Of a DNA stretch of 31,410 bases, positions 1-5,910 are shown in pieces. The translations under genes and the position numbers were made by a program. The DNA comes from JAIFWV01 sp964580495. Its GTDB lineage: Bacteria > Patescibacteriota > Doudnabacteria > UBA920 > O2-02-FULL-48-8. Location of the stretch: contig CAZOKE010000010.1 of NCBI GenBank assembly GCA_964580495.1, forward strand, positions 1-31,410, read 5' to 3'. The first letter of the stretch is position 1, and every line of letters begins with the position of its first letter. The notes below the pieces were generated by a model. The model saw only the letters and a program-made list of their open reading frames with translations. It was not told the origin of the DNA and made no database searches.

Positions 1-47
1 TAACAAGGCATCGGTAGCGGAAGCTGTCGATGGATCACCTCCTTTCT
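1..47 (+). rRNA. rrs: 16S ribosomal RNA, 3' end (5' part outside window)
   Basis: The first bases form the last helix of small-subunit rRNA (helix 45, stem with GGAA tetraloop around 16-26). They are followed by GGATCACCTCC, the anti-Shine-Dalgarno tail, at 32-42. The mature 3' end should lie near 43-47, by analogy with other bacteria. The tail is intact, so the gene is probably functional. It sits exactly where an integrated element begins, and the last bases of the rRNA belong to a 31-bp repeat that recurs at 5958. No 23S gene follows on either side of the insertion. Confidence 0.95.
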
Positions 48-66
48 AAGGAGAATCTGCTCGGTA
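36..66 (+). repeat. attL core (31-bp direct repeat, copy 1)
   Basis: Identical to 5958-5988. It contains CTCCTT-TCT-AAGGAG, an inverted repeat in which the anti-Shine-Dalgarno (38-43) can pair with AAGGAG just downstream. The crossover should lie within this block because the sequences differ on both sides. Confidence 0.85.
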
Positions 67-208
67 GAATTTTTTCGAAGATTCTGCAGGGTACATTCAC
101 GAACATGGACTAATTTTCATGCTCGACCGATGGTCGGTCTGATTATTTATAATCAGTCCATATCAATAAATTAGTCTCATAACTTATTCTCAATAAATTG
201 TTTGCAAA
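67..208 (+). other. 16S rRNA trailer supplied by the element
   Basis: This stretch between the 16S gene and the integrase is a diverged copy of 5989-6198. Two blocks are nearly or fully identical: 126-160 matches 6069-6103, and 182-208 matches 6172-6198. The first block holds two hairpins (GACCGA/TCGGTC at 125-139 and CTGATTA/TAATCAG at 139-156). The stem at 66-85 (AGAAT/ATTCT) has a counterpart at 5988-6007 (AATTC/GAATT) with changed bases but kept pairing. It is probably processed as the 16S precursor tail. The role is inferred; the similarity and pairing are visible. Confidence 0.7.
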
Positions 209-209
209 C

Positions 210-229
210 AAGCCCGCAAAGGGCTTTTT
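210..229 (+). terminator. Terminator after 16S trailer
   Basis: Stem AAGCCC (210-215) / GGGCTT (221-226), loop GCAAA, followed by T residues to 229. It ends the element-supplied 16S trailer and directly abuts the integrase ATG at 230. Part of the 3' arm (AAAGGG, 218-223) could also act as a weak ribosome binding site for the integrase. Confidence 0.8.
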
Positions 230-1204
230 ATGTTACCTCAAAAATCAGAAATCGATAAAAGTAGTGGGTTGTCCTTTGGACGTGCTTCTTTCTCGGGTGA
301 ATTACCGGCTAGTAATTTGGTGCCAAAATTCCTCCTTTTTGCCCGCTATGAACTCTCACTCAGAGAAGATACAGTCAAGAAGTATAACTACTCTCTAAAG
401 CAGTTTTTTGACGCTGTAGGAGACCTCAAGCCGGGGGATATTGGTCTTTCGGATATGACTTTGCTGAAACAGAAAATGACCGACAGAGGTGTTAAAGGCT
501 CAGGCCAAGCTTCAGTTGTATATGCCCTCAAAGCTTTTCTTAAATATTGCGAGGAAGTGCTTGAGCTAAAAGTTTTGAGTTACAAAAAACTCCGGCCACC
601 TCGAATACCAAGACGTGATGTAATCTTTCTAACAAAAGAAGAAATCGAACAGTTTGTCGAATCAATTCCAATTTACAAAGGTTGGAATGGAAAAACCCCG
701 GGCAAATATGTTCGAATGGACGCACTTAGATTCCGAACTTTAGTTGAAGTTCTGCTCGGAACAGGTATGCGAATTTCAGAAGCATTATCTCTGTATAGGG
801 GAGACATCGATTTTGATAAGGCGGAGGCAAAAATAGTTGGAAAGGGTAATAAAGAGCGAATCGTATTTTTTACGGGTAGAAGTCTGGAGTGGGTTCAATT
901 CTATTTGAAACAAAGAACGGATAATGAAGCGAAACTTTTTGTTGGTAGGACCTTAACTCCTATCAAGACCTATGACGTGAGTAAGTTTTTTAAATGCTAT
1001 CGGGAAAAATTAGGAATCAATAAAAAAATAACCCCTCATATTCTCCGGCATTCGGTTGCAACCCATTTATTGTTTAATGGTTGTCCAATATCTCATGTTA
1101 AGGAAATTTTAGGGCATGAAAGATTGGAAACCACTTGCAGGTACTACTTGGGATTAGATAAAACAAAAGCTAAAGAAGCTCATTCAAAATATCTCAAATT
1201 TTAA
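230..1204 (+). CDS. Tyrosine recombinase / integrase (XerC/D-like)
   Basis: The 324-residue protein cuts and rejoins DNA at the att core and is the likely integrase of this element. An N-terminal SAM-like core-binding domain spans about residues 30-115, and the catalytic domain about 130-324. The catalytic set is complete: R181 (GTGMRISEAL), K205 in the beta-hairpin (GKGNKER), H270 and R273 (HILRHSVATHL), H296 (LGHERLETT) and the nucleophile Y305. Length fits the Xer/phage-integrase family. The ATG at 230 gives about 40 residues before the core-binding domain; no better start is obvious. The gene lies immediately right of attL in the same direction as 16S, and no clear promoter of its own is visible, so it may depend on read-through from rRNA transcription. 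It meets the convergent RNase H gene with a 4-bp overlap. Confidence 0.95.
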   Translation: MLPQKSEIDKSSGLSFGRASFSGELPASNLVPKFLLFARYELSLREDTVKKYNYSLKQFFDAVGDLKPGDIGLSDMTLLKQKMTDRGVKGSGQASVVYALKAFLKYCEEVLELKVLSYKKLRPPRIPRRDVIFLTKEEIEQFVESIPIYKGWNGKTPGKYVRMDALRFRTLVEVLLGTGMRISEALSLYRGDIDFDKAEAKIVGKGNKERIVFFTGRSLEWVQFYLKQRTDNEAKLFVGRTLTPIKTYDVSKFFKCYREKLGINKKITPHILRHSVATHLLFNGCPISHVKEILGHERLETTCRYYLGLDKTKAKEAHSKYLKF

Positions 1205-1980
1205 AGCTCCAAGTTTTTGACAACCTTGGTGATTAGCGGATGTTTTTTATTGTCGTTAAAAGTCAAATCGTAATGATGACCGCGATGTAATTCATCTACC
1301 ATATCACTGGAAATATAAGCTTTGTATTTTCCTACATACTCTTCATCTTCCACTGAATATAAATCGAAACGGATTTCGTATTCGCCTTTTATAACTAATT
1401 TGTCCATGAAGTGTCGTACCGTGTAAGTATTACCATCTGCCGGAAAAATCTCAGTTCGCCCATTTGGACTTTGGCTTTTAGCAAACTTGCCAGAAACATG
1501 ACCTAGGTCTTTTGTTGTAGGGGATTGTCCAAATCTCTTTGCAGCTTTATCTACCAAATTAGCCAAGTCAGTACTTTTGCCCTTAATTTTTAAAATATTT
1601 ACAACGACTTTCGTTCTTTGATTGAGATACTCACGCCATAGACAGTGGTTTAGTATAGGCTTACCATTATGATTTCTCCATTTATTCTTTCTCCATTCCG
1701 CACAAATAAACTGATTGTCTACTATGTAAGCAGAATCCGAATGAATATCGAAGGTTGGGTATTTTAGTCTTTTTTGGTTTCTTTCTATCCACTTCATTGC
1801 TTCAATAACAGCACGTAATTCCATCCGGTTATTAGTAGTAGAAATATAGCCCTTACCGCATATAATTTCCGGTTCTTTCCAGTTAGCGGAAGGATACTCA
1901 AGAGCTACAGCGAAACCTCCATAGTCGGTTTTTCTATAGTTATTACCGTCACTGTATAGGTTGTAAGCATGAGGATTCAT
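1201..1980 (-). CDS. RNase HI-like protein with extra C-terminal domain
   Basis: The 259-residue protein should hydrolyse the RNA strand of RNA:DNA hybrids. The N-terminal 150 residues match the RNase HI fold with all four acidic metal ligands: D11 (YSDGN), E54 (TNNRMELRA), D82 (HSDSAYIVD) and D144 (LVDKAAKRF). Residues 160-259 are an additional region that I do not recognise; it is rich in beta-like alternating residues and charged, and could bind nucleic acid. Ordinary RNase HI is about 150 residues, so this is an extended form. On a small element it may process replication primers or R-loops, but that is inference. It is transcribed toward the integrase and divergently from the next gene. 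Confidence 0.85.
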   Translation of the reverse strand: MNPHAYNLYSDGNNYRKTDYGGFAVALEYPSANWKEPEIICGKGYISTTNNRMELRAVIEAMKWIERNQKRLKYPTFDIHSDSAYIVDNQFICAEWRKNKWRNHNGKPILNHCLWREYLNQRTKVVVNILKIKGKSTDLANLVDKAAKRFGQSPTTKDLGHVSGKFAKSQSPNGRTEIFPADGNTYTVRHFMDKLVIKGEYEIRFDLYSVEDEEYVGKYKAYISSDMVDELHRGHHYDLTFNDNKKHPLITKVVKNLEL

Positions 1981-2053
1981 GAGCTAATTTTAATAGAATT
2001 GCGGAAAATTACCTAGTCGCACAAGGACTGTTGTAACCACTAGCTAAAATAAG

Positions 2054-2088
2054 AAAAATGGCGAATTCCTAGAGAAAATGCCATTTTT
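2054..2088. terminator. Terminator-like hairpin in divergent intergenic region
   Basis: AAAAATGGC (2054-2062) pairs with GCCATTTTT (2080-2088), followed by T's. It lies between two divergently transcribed genes, so it terminates neither in the usual way. It could attenuate transcription toward 2174 or block antisense reading. Confidence 0.45.
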
Positions 2089-2116
2089 TATCACACCACA
2101 CGGACTTTCAAAAAAG

Positions 2117-2145
2117 TGCTAAAATAAAATGGCTTAATTAAGCCA
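2117..2145 (+). promoter_or_regulatory. Extended -10 promoter with 16-bp palindromic operator candidate
   Basis: TGCTAAAAT at 2117-2125 fits an extended -10 element. The expected start point falls inside a perfect 16-bp palindrome, TGGCTTAATTAAGCCA (2130-2145). A repressor dimer bound there would block initiation of the following gene. The palindrome followed by T's could instead form an RNA hairpin. Confidence 0.45.
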
Positions 2146-2173
2146 AAATTTTTTTCACCTTTTGTCAAGTTTT

Positions 2174-2941
2174 ATGCCTAAAATCAGTAGAGAAGAATTT
2201 GTAATGAAAAGCTATACAATCCTTGATTGGCTGGTTAATTTTAATGAAGCAAATTTTCTAAAACCAATCCAGAAATTAAGAAAAAAATATGGAATAAAGG
2301 CGCCTAGGAGAATTACTCATGGTTTGAATAAAACAAAGAAAGCGCTGAAAGAAGCTGTCGTCCCAAAGCATTGGATAATGAAAAATGACGCGTTCTCATA
2401 TCTGATAGCGAAAGATTATTGGGATAATAAAAATAAAATCGGAGATTTCTATAAAATGATAGGAGAGGAGAAGAAGCAAGAATTTAAAAACGGAATTAAT
2501 GATATTCTCAGAAAAAATAATTTAGGGTTAGAGTGGTTTTTGACAGTAGAATCAATAACAATAAACAATTACTTCTTCGCTCCAACAAGAAATCTTTTTA
2601 TCAAGGACGAAGGAATACCAAATAGACAATCGGTGGAGTTAAGTTTAAACCCAACTACTACGTTGGAAGATATTAAATATATTTGGCATACAATTGAAAA
2701 AGAAAAAGAGAAAGCATTTGGCAAAACAAAGCGTGTTTATACAAAGAAAAATTATGCAAGGGATGTTGAATTATACTTAAAATTTAAAAACGAAAAATCA
2801 ATAAATAAAAAACTTACAGATTTAGATGTGATAGGAAGACTGTTTCCTAATGAAAAAGATGATTCGAAAAAAGCTGATATTAAGAGATTGAATAGGCTAA
2901 ATCAGATAATTAAGAGGCTGGAGAAAGGCCCGTATATTTAA
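2174..2941 (+). CDS. Hypothetical basic protein of the element
   Basis: I do not recognise this protein of about 255 residues. It is lysine-rich throughout, has no signal peptide or membrane segment, and is predicted mostly helical. The C-terminal third (from about residue 175) is very charged, with a KKNYARDVELYLKFK segment and a final stretch rich in Arg, Leu and Asn that looks like a helical DNA-binding or dimerisation tail. The ATG at 2174 is chosen over an in-frame TTG at 2162; neither has a good ribosome binding site. It follows a palindromic operator candidate. Strong A+T bias sets it apart from the chromosomal genes. A replication, recombination-accessory or regulatory role is possible but unproven. 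Confidence 0.65.
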   Translation: MPKISREEFVMKSYTILDWLVNFNEANFLKPIQKLRKKYGIKAPRRITHGLNKTKKALKEAVVPKHWIMKNDAFSYLIAKDYWDNKNKIGDFYKMIGEEKKQEFKNGINDILRKNNLGLEWFLTVESITINNYFFAPTRNLFIKDEGIPNRQSVELSLNPTTTLEDIKYIWHTIEKEKEKAFGKTKRVYTKKNYARDVELYLKFKNEKSINKKLTDLDVIGRLFPNEKDDSKKADIKRLNRLNQIIKRLEKGPYI

Positions 2942-2945
2942 TAAA

Positions 2946-3019
2946 TTCCCCTTGGGGAAAATATAATAAAAGTAAAAATCCTAAGGACTATACTAACAAC
3001 ATAAAAAATATTTGTTAGT
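2946..3019 (+). promoter_or_regulatory. Hairpins and -10 box upstream of the pseudoknot region
   Basis: TTCCCC-TT-GGGGAA (2946-2959) is a compact hairpin right after the stop of the previous gene. TATAAT at 2962-2967 could be a -10 box for the RNA that follows. ACTAACAA (2992-2999) pairs with TTGTTAGT (3012-3019) as the first stem of that RNA. Confidence 0.4.
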
Positions 3020-3026
3020 TTTAATT

Positions 3027-3094
3027 CCAAGGGAACTCTTTATTTTCAGCAGGTAACAAAACCCTTGGAGCCTGCTGTAAGTAGGGAGTTTTTT
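3027..3094 (+). ncRNA. Pseudoknot-like structured RNA ending in a T-run
   Basis: Three helices interlock: CCAAGGG (3027-3033) with CCCTTGG (3062-3068), AACTC (3034-3038) with GAGTT (3086-3090), and AGCAGG (3048-3053) with CCTGCT (3071-3076). The first helix crosses the other two, which defines a pseudoknot, and the outer GAGTT arm runs into a T-rich tract. It sits just before two overlapping genes, one of them the replication-initiator candidate. The layout suits an attenuator or copy-control leader, or a small RNA. I cannot match it to a known riboswitch class. Confidence 0.5.
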
Positions 3095-3098
3095 GTTT

Positions 3099-3293
3099 AT
3101 GAAATATGAATACTACAAGGACAATCCACTGTTGGTTCAATTACAATTCCAAATTAATAATGATTTCGGAATTTGGGTAGAACTCGATGAACTCGATTTG
3201 CTTACCTCCAAATTACAACCATATTGGTGGTTATTAACTGGGTTACTTGAAAATGCAGGAACTCAAAGACCTACTACCAAAAAAGAAATATAA
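3099..3293 (+). CDS. Small hypothetical acidic protein
   Basis: A 64-residue protein starting MKYEYYKDNP at the ATG 3099, only a few bases after the T-run of the structured RNA. It is acidic and aromatic-rich (three Trp) with no membrane segment that I can support. Its end overlaps the next gene by about 40 bp in another frame, which suggests translational coupling. No family recognised. Its position suggests a role in controlling the downstream initiator-like gene, for example as a leader peptide or repressor. Confidence 0.5.
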   Translation: MKYEYYKDNPLLVQLQFQINNDFGIWVELDELDLLTSKLQPYWWLLTGLLENAGTQRPTTKKEI

Positions 3294-3873
3294 GCCTACC
3301 CAGCCTGCCAGTTTTCAGGGCCTGCCCATTCGAGAGTCTGTGCGAAATACTCGTGCTGTAATTGATAATGAATATTTCCTTAAAGGGTATGCCAAACTGT
3401 TTGGGTCAAGAGTTACTACAATTTACTTGTACCTGGCTATGCGTGCTAATCAGACAACTCAAACCTGTTTTCCATCAGTTGATTTAATGCGGAAACAATC
3501 TGGGGTTTCAAACAGGAATAAGATAATTCAAGCTCTATCAATTTTATTAGCTTACGACATCATTCATATCGGTCACGCGGGAGGAAGAGTAAACTATTAT
3601 GCTTTACTTAGGTGTTCAGCCTGGAAACCGGCAGGTAGTATTCCCATCGATACTATCATTAAACCAGTATCAAAAAAGGGAAGTACCCTGTATCAGAATG
3701 CCTCACAAAGCAGTATCCCCGTTGATACGCTAAATCAGCTAAGTAAATCAGTTAATGAAATCAAGGAAACCGATTTAAAAATTAAAGAAGATAGACCAGT
3801 AAGAGGGTTAGATAGACTTCGGGATTTAGTCCAAGACCTAGAAGAACGAGGGAAGATTCCAAAACGTACCTGA
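3253..3873 (+). CDS. Winged-helix protein, candidate replication initiator
   Basis: About 206 residues. Residues 45-105 form a helix-turn-helix/winged-helix of the type seen in phage and plasmid replication organisers: a helix TTIYLYLAMRANQ, then CFPSVDLMRKQSGVS as the recognition region, then a helix ending in LAYDIIHI. The C-terminal 100 residues are polar and probably disordered, ending in a charged helix (RGLDRLRDLVQDLEERGK). Origin-like repeats follow immediately, supporting a replication role, but a plain transcription regulator is also possible. Start is the ATG at 3253; an in-frame TTG is at 3247. It overlaps the preceding small gene. Confidence 0.65.
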   Translation: MQELKDLLPKKKYKPTQPASFQGLPIRESVRNTRAVIDNEYFLKGYAKLFGSRVTTIYLYLAMRANQTTQTCFPSVDLMRKQSGVSNRNKIIQALSILLAYDIIHIGHAGGRVNYYALLRCSAWKPAGSIPIDTIIKPVSKKGSTLYQNASQSSIPVDTLNQLSKSVNEIKETDLKIKEDRPVRGLDRLRDLVQDLEERGKIPKRT

Positions 3874-4221
3874 ATTTTGCGGTCGCAAAAAGGACCCGGG
3901 GAGGCTCACCTTTAAGTCGGCCTTTTGATGTTCGAGTACCTATTAGGCCACAATAGCTAGGGAATAACTAGGTAAGAATTTAGGTTACGTATTATAGGGA
4001 TTTTCGGATTTTAGCTTAGCTATATATACAGGGAATTTTCGGATTTTAGGCAAGCTATATGCATGACCTTCGGTGGGCCGGGGTGGGGTTTGTGTGGGAA
4101 TCATATAGGCTCTCCGAGAGTTCCCTAGAAATTTGAATTTCGCGGCCGTAAAAAAAGGCTCTGCCAGCATACGGGGGACACCCGATTTGCTTTCACATCT
4201 ATAGATATTGCGTACCTATTA
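3872..4221. other. Gene-free repeat region, candidate origin
   Basis: No convincing gene lies between 3874 and about 4400. Instead there are several repeat families. A tandem pair of about 33 bp lies at 3996-4029 and 4030-4062. A hairpin motif GAATTTTGCGGTCGC (3872-3886) recurs as GAATTTCGCGGCCGT (4135-4149), both followed by an A-run and GG. GTACCTATTA is repeated at 3936-3945 and 4212-4221. Placed right behind a winged-helix gene, this looks like an iteron-type replication origin or partition site of the element. Confidence 0.45.
3996..4062 (+). repeat. Tandem 33-bp direct repeat (iteron-like)
   Basis: Two adjacent imperfect copies share ATTTTCGGATTTTAG, then a short spacer, then AGCTATAT. 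The copies are in head-to-tail phase about 34 bp apart, close to three helical turns, as expected for initiator binding sites. Confidence 0.6.
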
Positions 4222-4353
4222 TCCCTAGTTTTTAAGAATAAAAAGGAGTTTTTAAGTAGTTTTTGGGTCTTTTTCAGAACAAAAAGAATATCTGCTTGGA
4301 CTAAAACGTTAAAAACATTAAGGATTTAAGATAAGCGAACCTATAAAAAAGAC

Positions 4354-4382
4354 TTTGCGTTTAGCTTGCGTTGGTCTATAAT
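4354..4382 (+). promoter_or_regulatory. Promoter of the collagen-like gene
   Basis: A perfect TATAAT lies at 4377-4382, with a weak -35 (TTTGCG, 4354-4359) at 17-bp spacing. The transcript would begin near 4389 and carry a leader of about 160 nt. Confidence 0.55.
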
Positions 4383-4398
4383 GGCGGTACAATTAAAT

Positions 4399-4548
4399 AG
4401 CCTAAACTTTGGTATACCAAAGCATGGCTGAAAAACCTTGAGAGATACTGGACCCCGCGTTCAGCGTCCTCTCAAGGTCGTGCTCAGAAAGGAGTACGTG
4501 GCCGAAAGGCCTAGCTGGCGTGGGGTTTTGTGCGCCAGCAGAAAGTTA
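4399..4548 (+). ncRNA. Multi-hairpin structured leader RNA
   Basis: Five stems follow one another: AGCC...GGCT enclosing CTTTGG-TATA-CCAAAG (4399-4429); CCTTGAGAG...CTCTCAAGG enclosing GGAC...GTCC; an imperfect GTGCTC...GAGTAC; a GGCC-GAAA-GGCC tetraloop hairpin; and GCTGGCG...CGCCAGC, ending just before the ATG at 4552. Such dense pairing in an otherwise A+T-rich element suggests a functional RNA: a regulatory leader, a stabilising element or a ribozyme. I do not recognise the class. Confidence 0.5.
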
Positions 4549-4551
4549 AAT

Positions 4552-5244
4552 ATGAAAAAGCGCCTATTTGTCATCGGTCTTATTTCTGTATTATTGTTTG
4601 CGGGTGGAATTGCTTATGCAGATTCTCAACCAAATGGTGACCCTTTCAAAGCTATTTGGGATGCTATATCAAATTTGCAGAATCAAGTCAAAAACATACA
4701 GTTGATACCTGGTCCACAAGGTCCTATGGGTCCGAGGGGGCCTCAAGGTAATCCGGGTCCTCAAGGTCTACAAGGAATTCAAGGACCAGCAGGAAATTCA
4801 TTTCATCTTTATGATGCAAATAATCAGGATTTGGGCATGATTTTAAATAGTGAACTGTATGACGGAAGTATCACCCCGCATTTTACCACTTATGATTCTT
4901 CTAATGGAGTTATATTAGAATTTCAAACAAATCCAAAAAAGCAGACCGTTTATATGATTACTCAAAATAATTATCCGGGAGTGTATTTTGACGGCTCTAA
5001 TTGTACTGGTAATCCTTATGCTTGGCCGACTTCAGAGAATGAACCAACGACAATTACTCAAGCTAACGGCCAATTTTATAAGTTTACTTCTGATAAAGGA
5101 AGTGTTCAAAAATTATTATCTTATTTTGATGGATTTTCATGTCAGACATTATCATCAAACAATCAGATAAATTTTGTATATTCCTTAACTCCAATCAATT
5201 TAGGTTTTAAGCAAAATTTGGTTTGGCCATTAACAGTGAAATAG
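4552..5244 (+). CDS. Secreted collagen-like protein
   Basis: A protein of about 230 residues. Residues 1-21 are a signal peptide (MKKRLFVIGLISVLLFAGG, cleavage after AYA). A short helical region FKAIWDAISNLQNQVKNIQ, likely a trimerising coiled coil, is followed by about ten Gly-X-Y triplets (GPQGPMGPRGPQGNPGPQG and on). A C-terminal beta-rich domain of about 145 residues holds two cysteines that could form a disulfide. This is the build of trimeric stalk-and-head surface or fibre proteins. It is exported and may mediate attachment; on a mobile element it is cargo or a structural fibre. The upstream in-frame extension to 4438 is rejected because it runs through the leader hairpins and removes the signal peptide from the N-terminus. 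Confidence 0.8.
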   Translation: MKKRLFVIGLISVLLFAGGIAYADSQPNGDPFKAIWDAISNLQNQVKNIQLIPGPQGPMGPRGPQGNPGPQGLQGIQGPAGNSFHLYDANNQDLGMILNSELYDGSITPHFTTYDSSNGVILEFQTNPKKQTVYMITQNNYPGVYFDGSNCTGNPYAWPTSENEPTTITQANGQFYKFTSDKGSVQKLLSYFDGFSCQTLSSNNQINFVYSLTPINLGFKQNLVWPLTVK

Positions 5245-5248
5245 AATT

Positions 5249-5461
5249 ATGTCTTGGTTCACAGGTTTGATTTTGACAATATGGTTGATTTGGTGGGGGA
5301 TTCATTATTTAGAATCCTCTGAACAATTAGAGAAAGAAAAACGTGAAGAGAAAGAAAGATTAATGGAATTAATAAAGGAAATGAAATCCGAAATAGAAGA
5401 ATTAAGAAACGATTTAGATAATGTGAAATCAAAAAATCGTTATAATCATATAGAATATTAA
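5249..5461 (+). CDS. Small membrane protein with coiled coil
   Basis: 70 residues: one N-terminal membrane helix (residues 4-20, rich in Trp and Ile) followed by a highly charged heptad-like helix from about residue 24 to 60 (Glu/Lys/Leu). It begins 4 bp after the stop of the collagen-like gene, so the two are probably co-transcribed. Bitopic proteins of this kind can anchor or oligomerise partners. Holin or spanin function is conceivable, but I see no lysin next to it. Confidence 0.65.
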   Translation: MSWFTGLILTIWLIWWGIHYLESSEQLEKEKREEKERLMELIKEMKSEIEELRNDLDNVKSKNRYNHIEY

Positions 5462-5520
5462 GGCTTGACCTGCTTGAGAAAATAAAACTATCATTAACCA
5501 TCAAGTGGGTGGCCTTTTGT
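5462..5520 (+). terminator. Long hairpin after the small membrane gene
   Basis: AAGG/CCTT, ACC/GGT and CTTGA/TCAAG stack into one interrupted stem starting right after the stop codon and followed by TTTTGTGT. The first 10 bases, GGCTTGACCT, recur at 5859-5868 after the next gene. Confidence 0.5.
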
Positions 5521-5555
5521 GTCCATTAAAGTTAGTAATCAATCCAAATATTTTT

Positions 5556-5855
5556 ATGGAATTTATCACGTATATAATAATCTCCTCTTTTATTTCAGTT
5601 GTTGCAGGCTATATTTATGATACCTTCCTTTCTTATAGAGGAAAAATAAAAAAGTTATGGAAAAGAATCAAAGTCCGTAACATAGAATTAGCTGAGTTAA
5701 AGAAAAAATATAATGACCAGTACGTTATTGGTATTTTGGAATATAAGTACAAGGAAGCTGATGATAAAGATGGTCGCTTTATAAATGTTTTATTAGAAAA
5801 TTATTTTGACGAGGAAGCAGACTCCGATTTTATAAAACAAAATAAGTATCATTAA
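5556..5855 (+). CDS. Small membrane protein, unknown function
   Basis: About 99 residues from the ATG at 5556; an in-frame GTG at 5505 would add 17 residues but overlaps the preceding hairpin. Residues 2-22 are a membrane helix (MEFITYIIISSFISVVAGY), followed by a basic cytoplasmic stretch (KIKKLWKRIKVR) and a charged tail ending in several acidic residues. By the positive-inside rule the C-terminus would be cytoplasmic. No family recognised. It is the last gene before the right end of the element. Confidence 0.6.
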   Translation: MEFITYIIISSFISVVAGYIYDTFLSYRGKIKKLWKRIKVRNIELAELKKKYNDQYVIGILEYKYKEADDKDGRFINVLLENYFDEEADSDFIKQNKYH

Positions 5856-5858
5856 TAG

Positions 5859-5910
5859 GGCTTGACCTACTAACAGATAGTATACCATTATGTGTCCTGT
5901 CTGTTTAGCG
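5859..5910 (+). repeat. Second copy of post-ORF GGCTTGACCT element
   Basis: GGCTTGACCT at 5859-5868 follows a stop codon, as at 5462-5471, and both are followed downstream by TGTGTCC. Here an AACAGA/TCTGTT stem is also possible. The pair could be terminators, or binding sites for the recombinase near the right end. Confidence 0.4.

Noticed and set aside
198..398. 66-codon ORF at the start of the integrase gene
   Set aside because: It overlaps the terminator and the integrase in another frame; the integrase is clearly the coding frame.
3985..4170. 61-codon minus-strand ORF in the repeat region
   Set aside because: It runs through the tandem repeats and hairpin motifs, has no ribosome binding site and its composition looks unlike a real protein.
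4438..4551. N-terminal extension of the collagen-like protein
   Set aside because: It is an open frame through the leader hairpins; the signal peptide begins exactly at the ATG at 4552.
5462..5910. Integron attC sites after the two small genes
   Set aside because: The repeats lack the conserved core and inverse-core triplets expected of attC, and no integron integrase is present.
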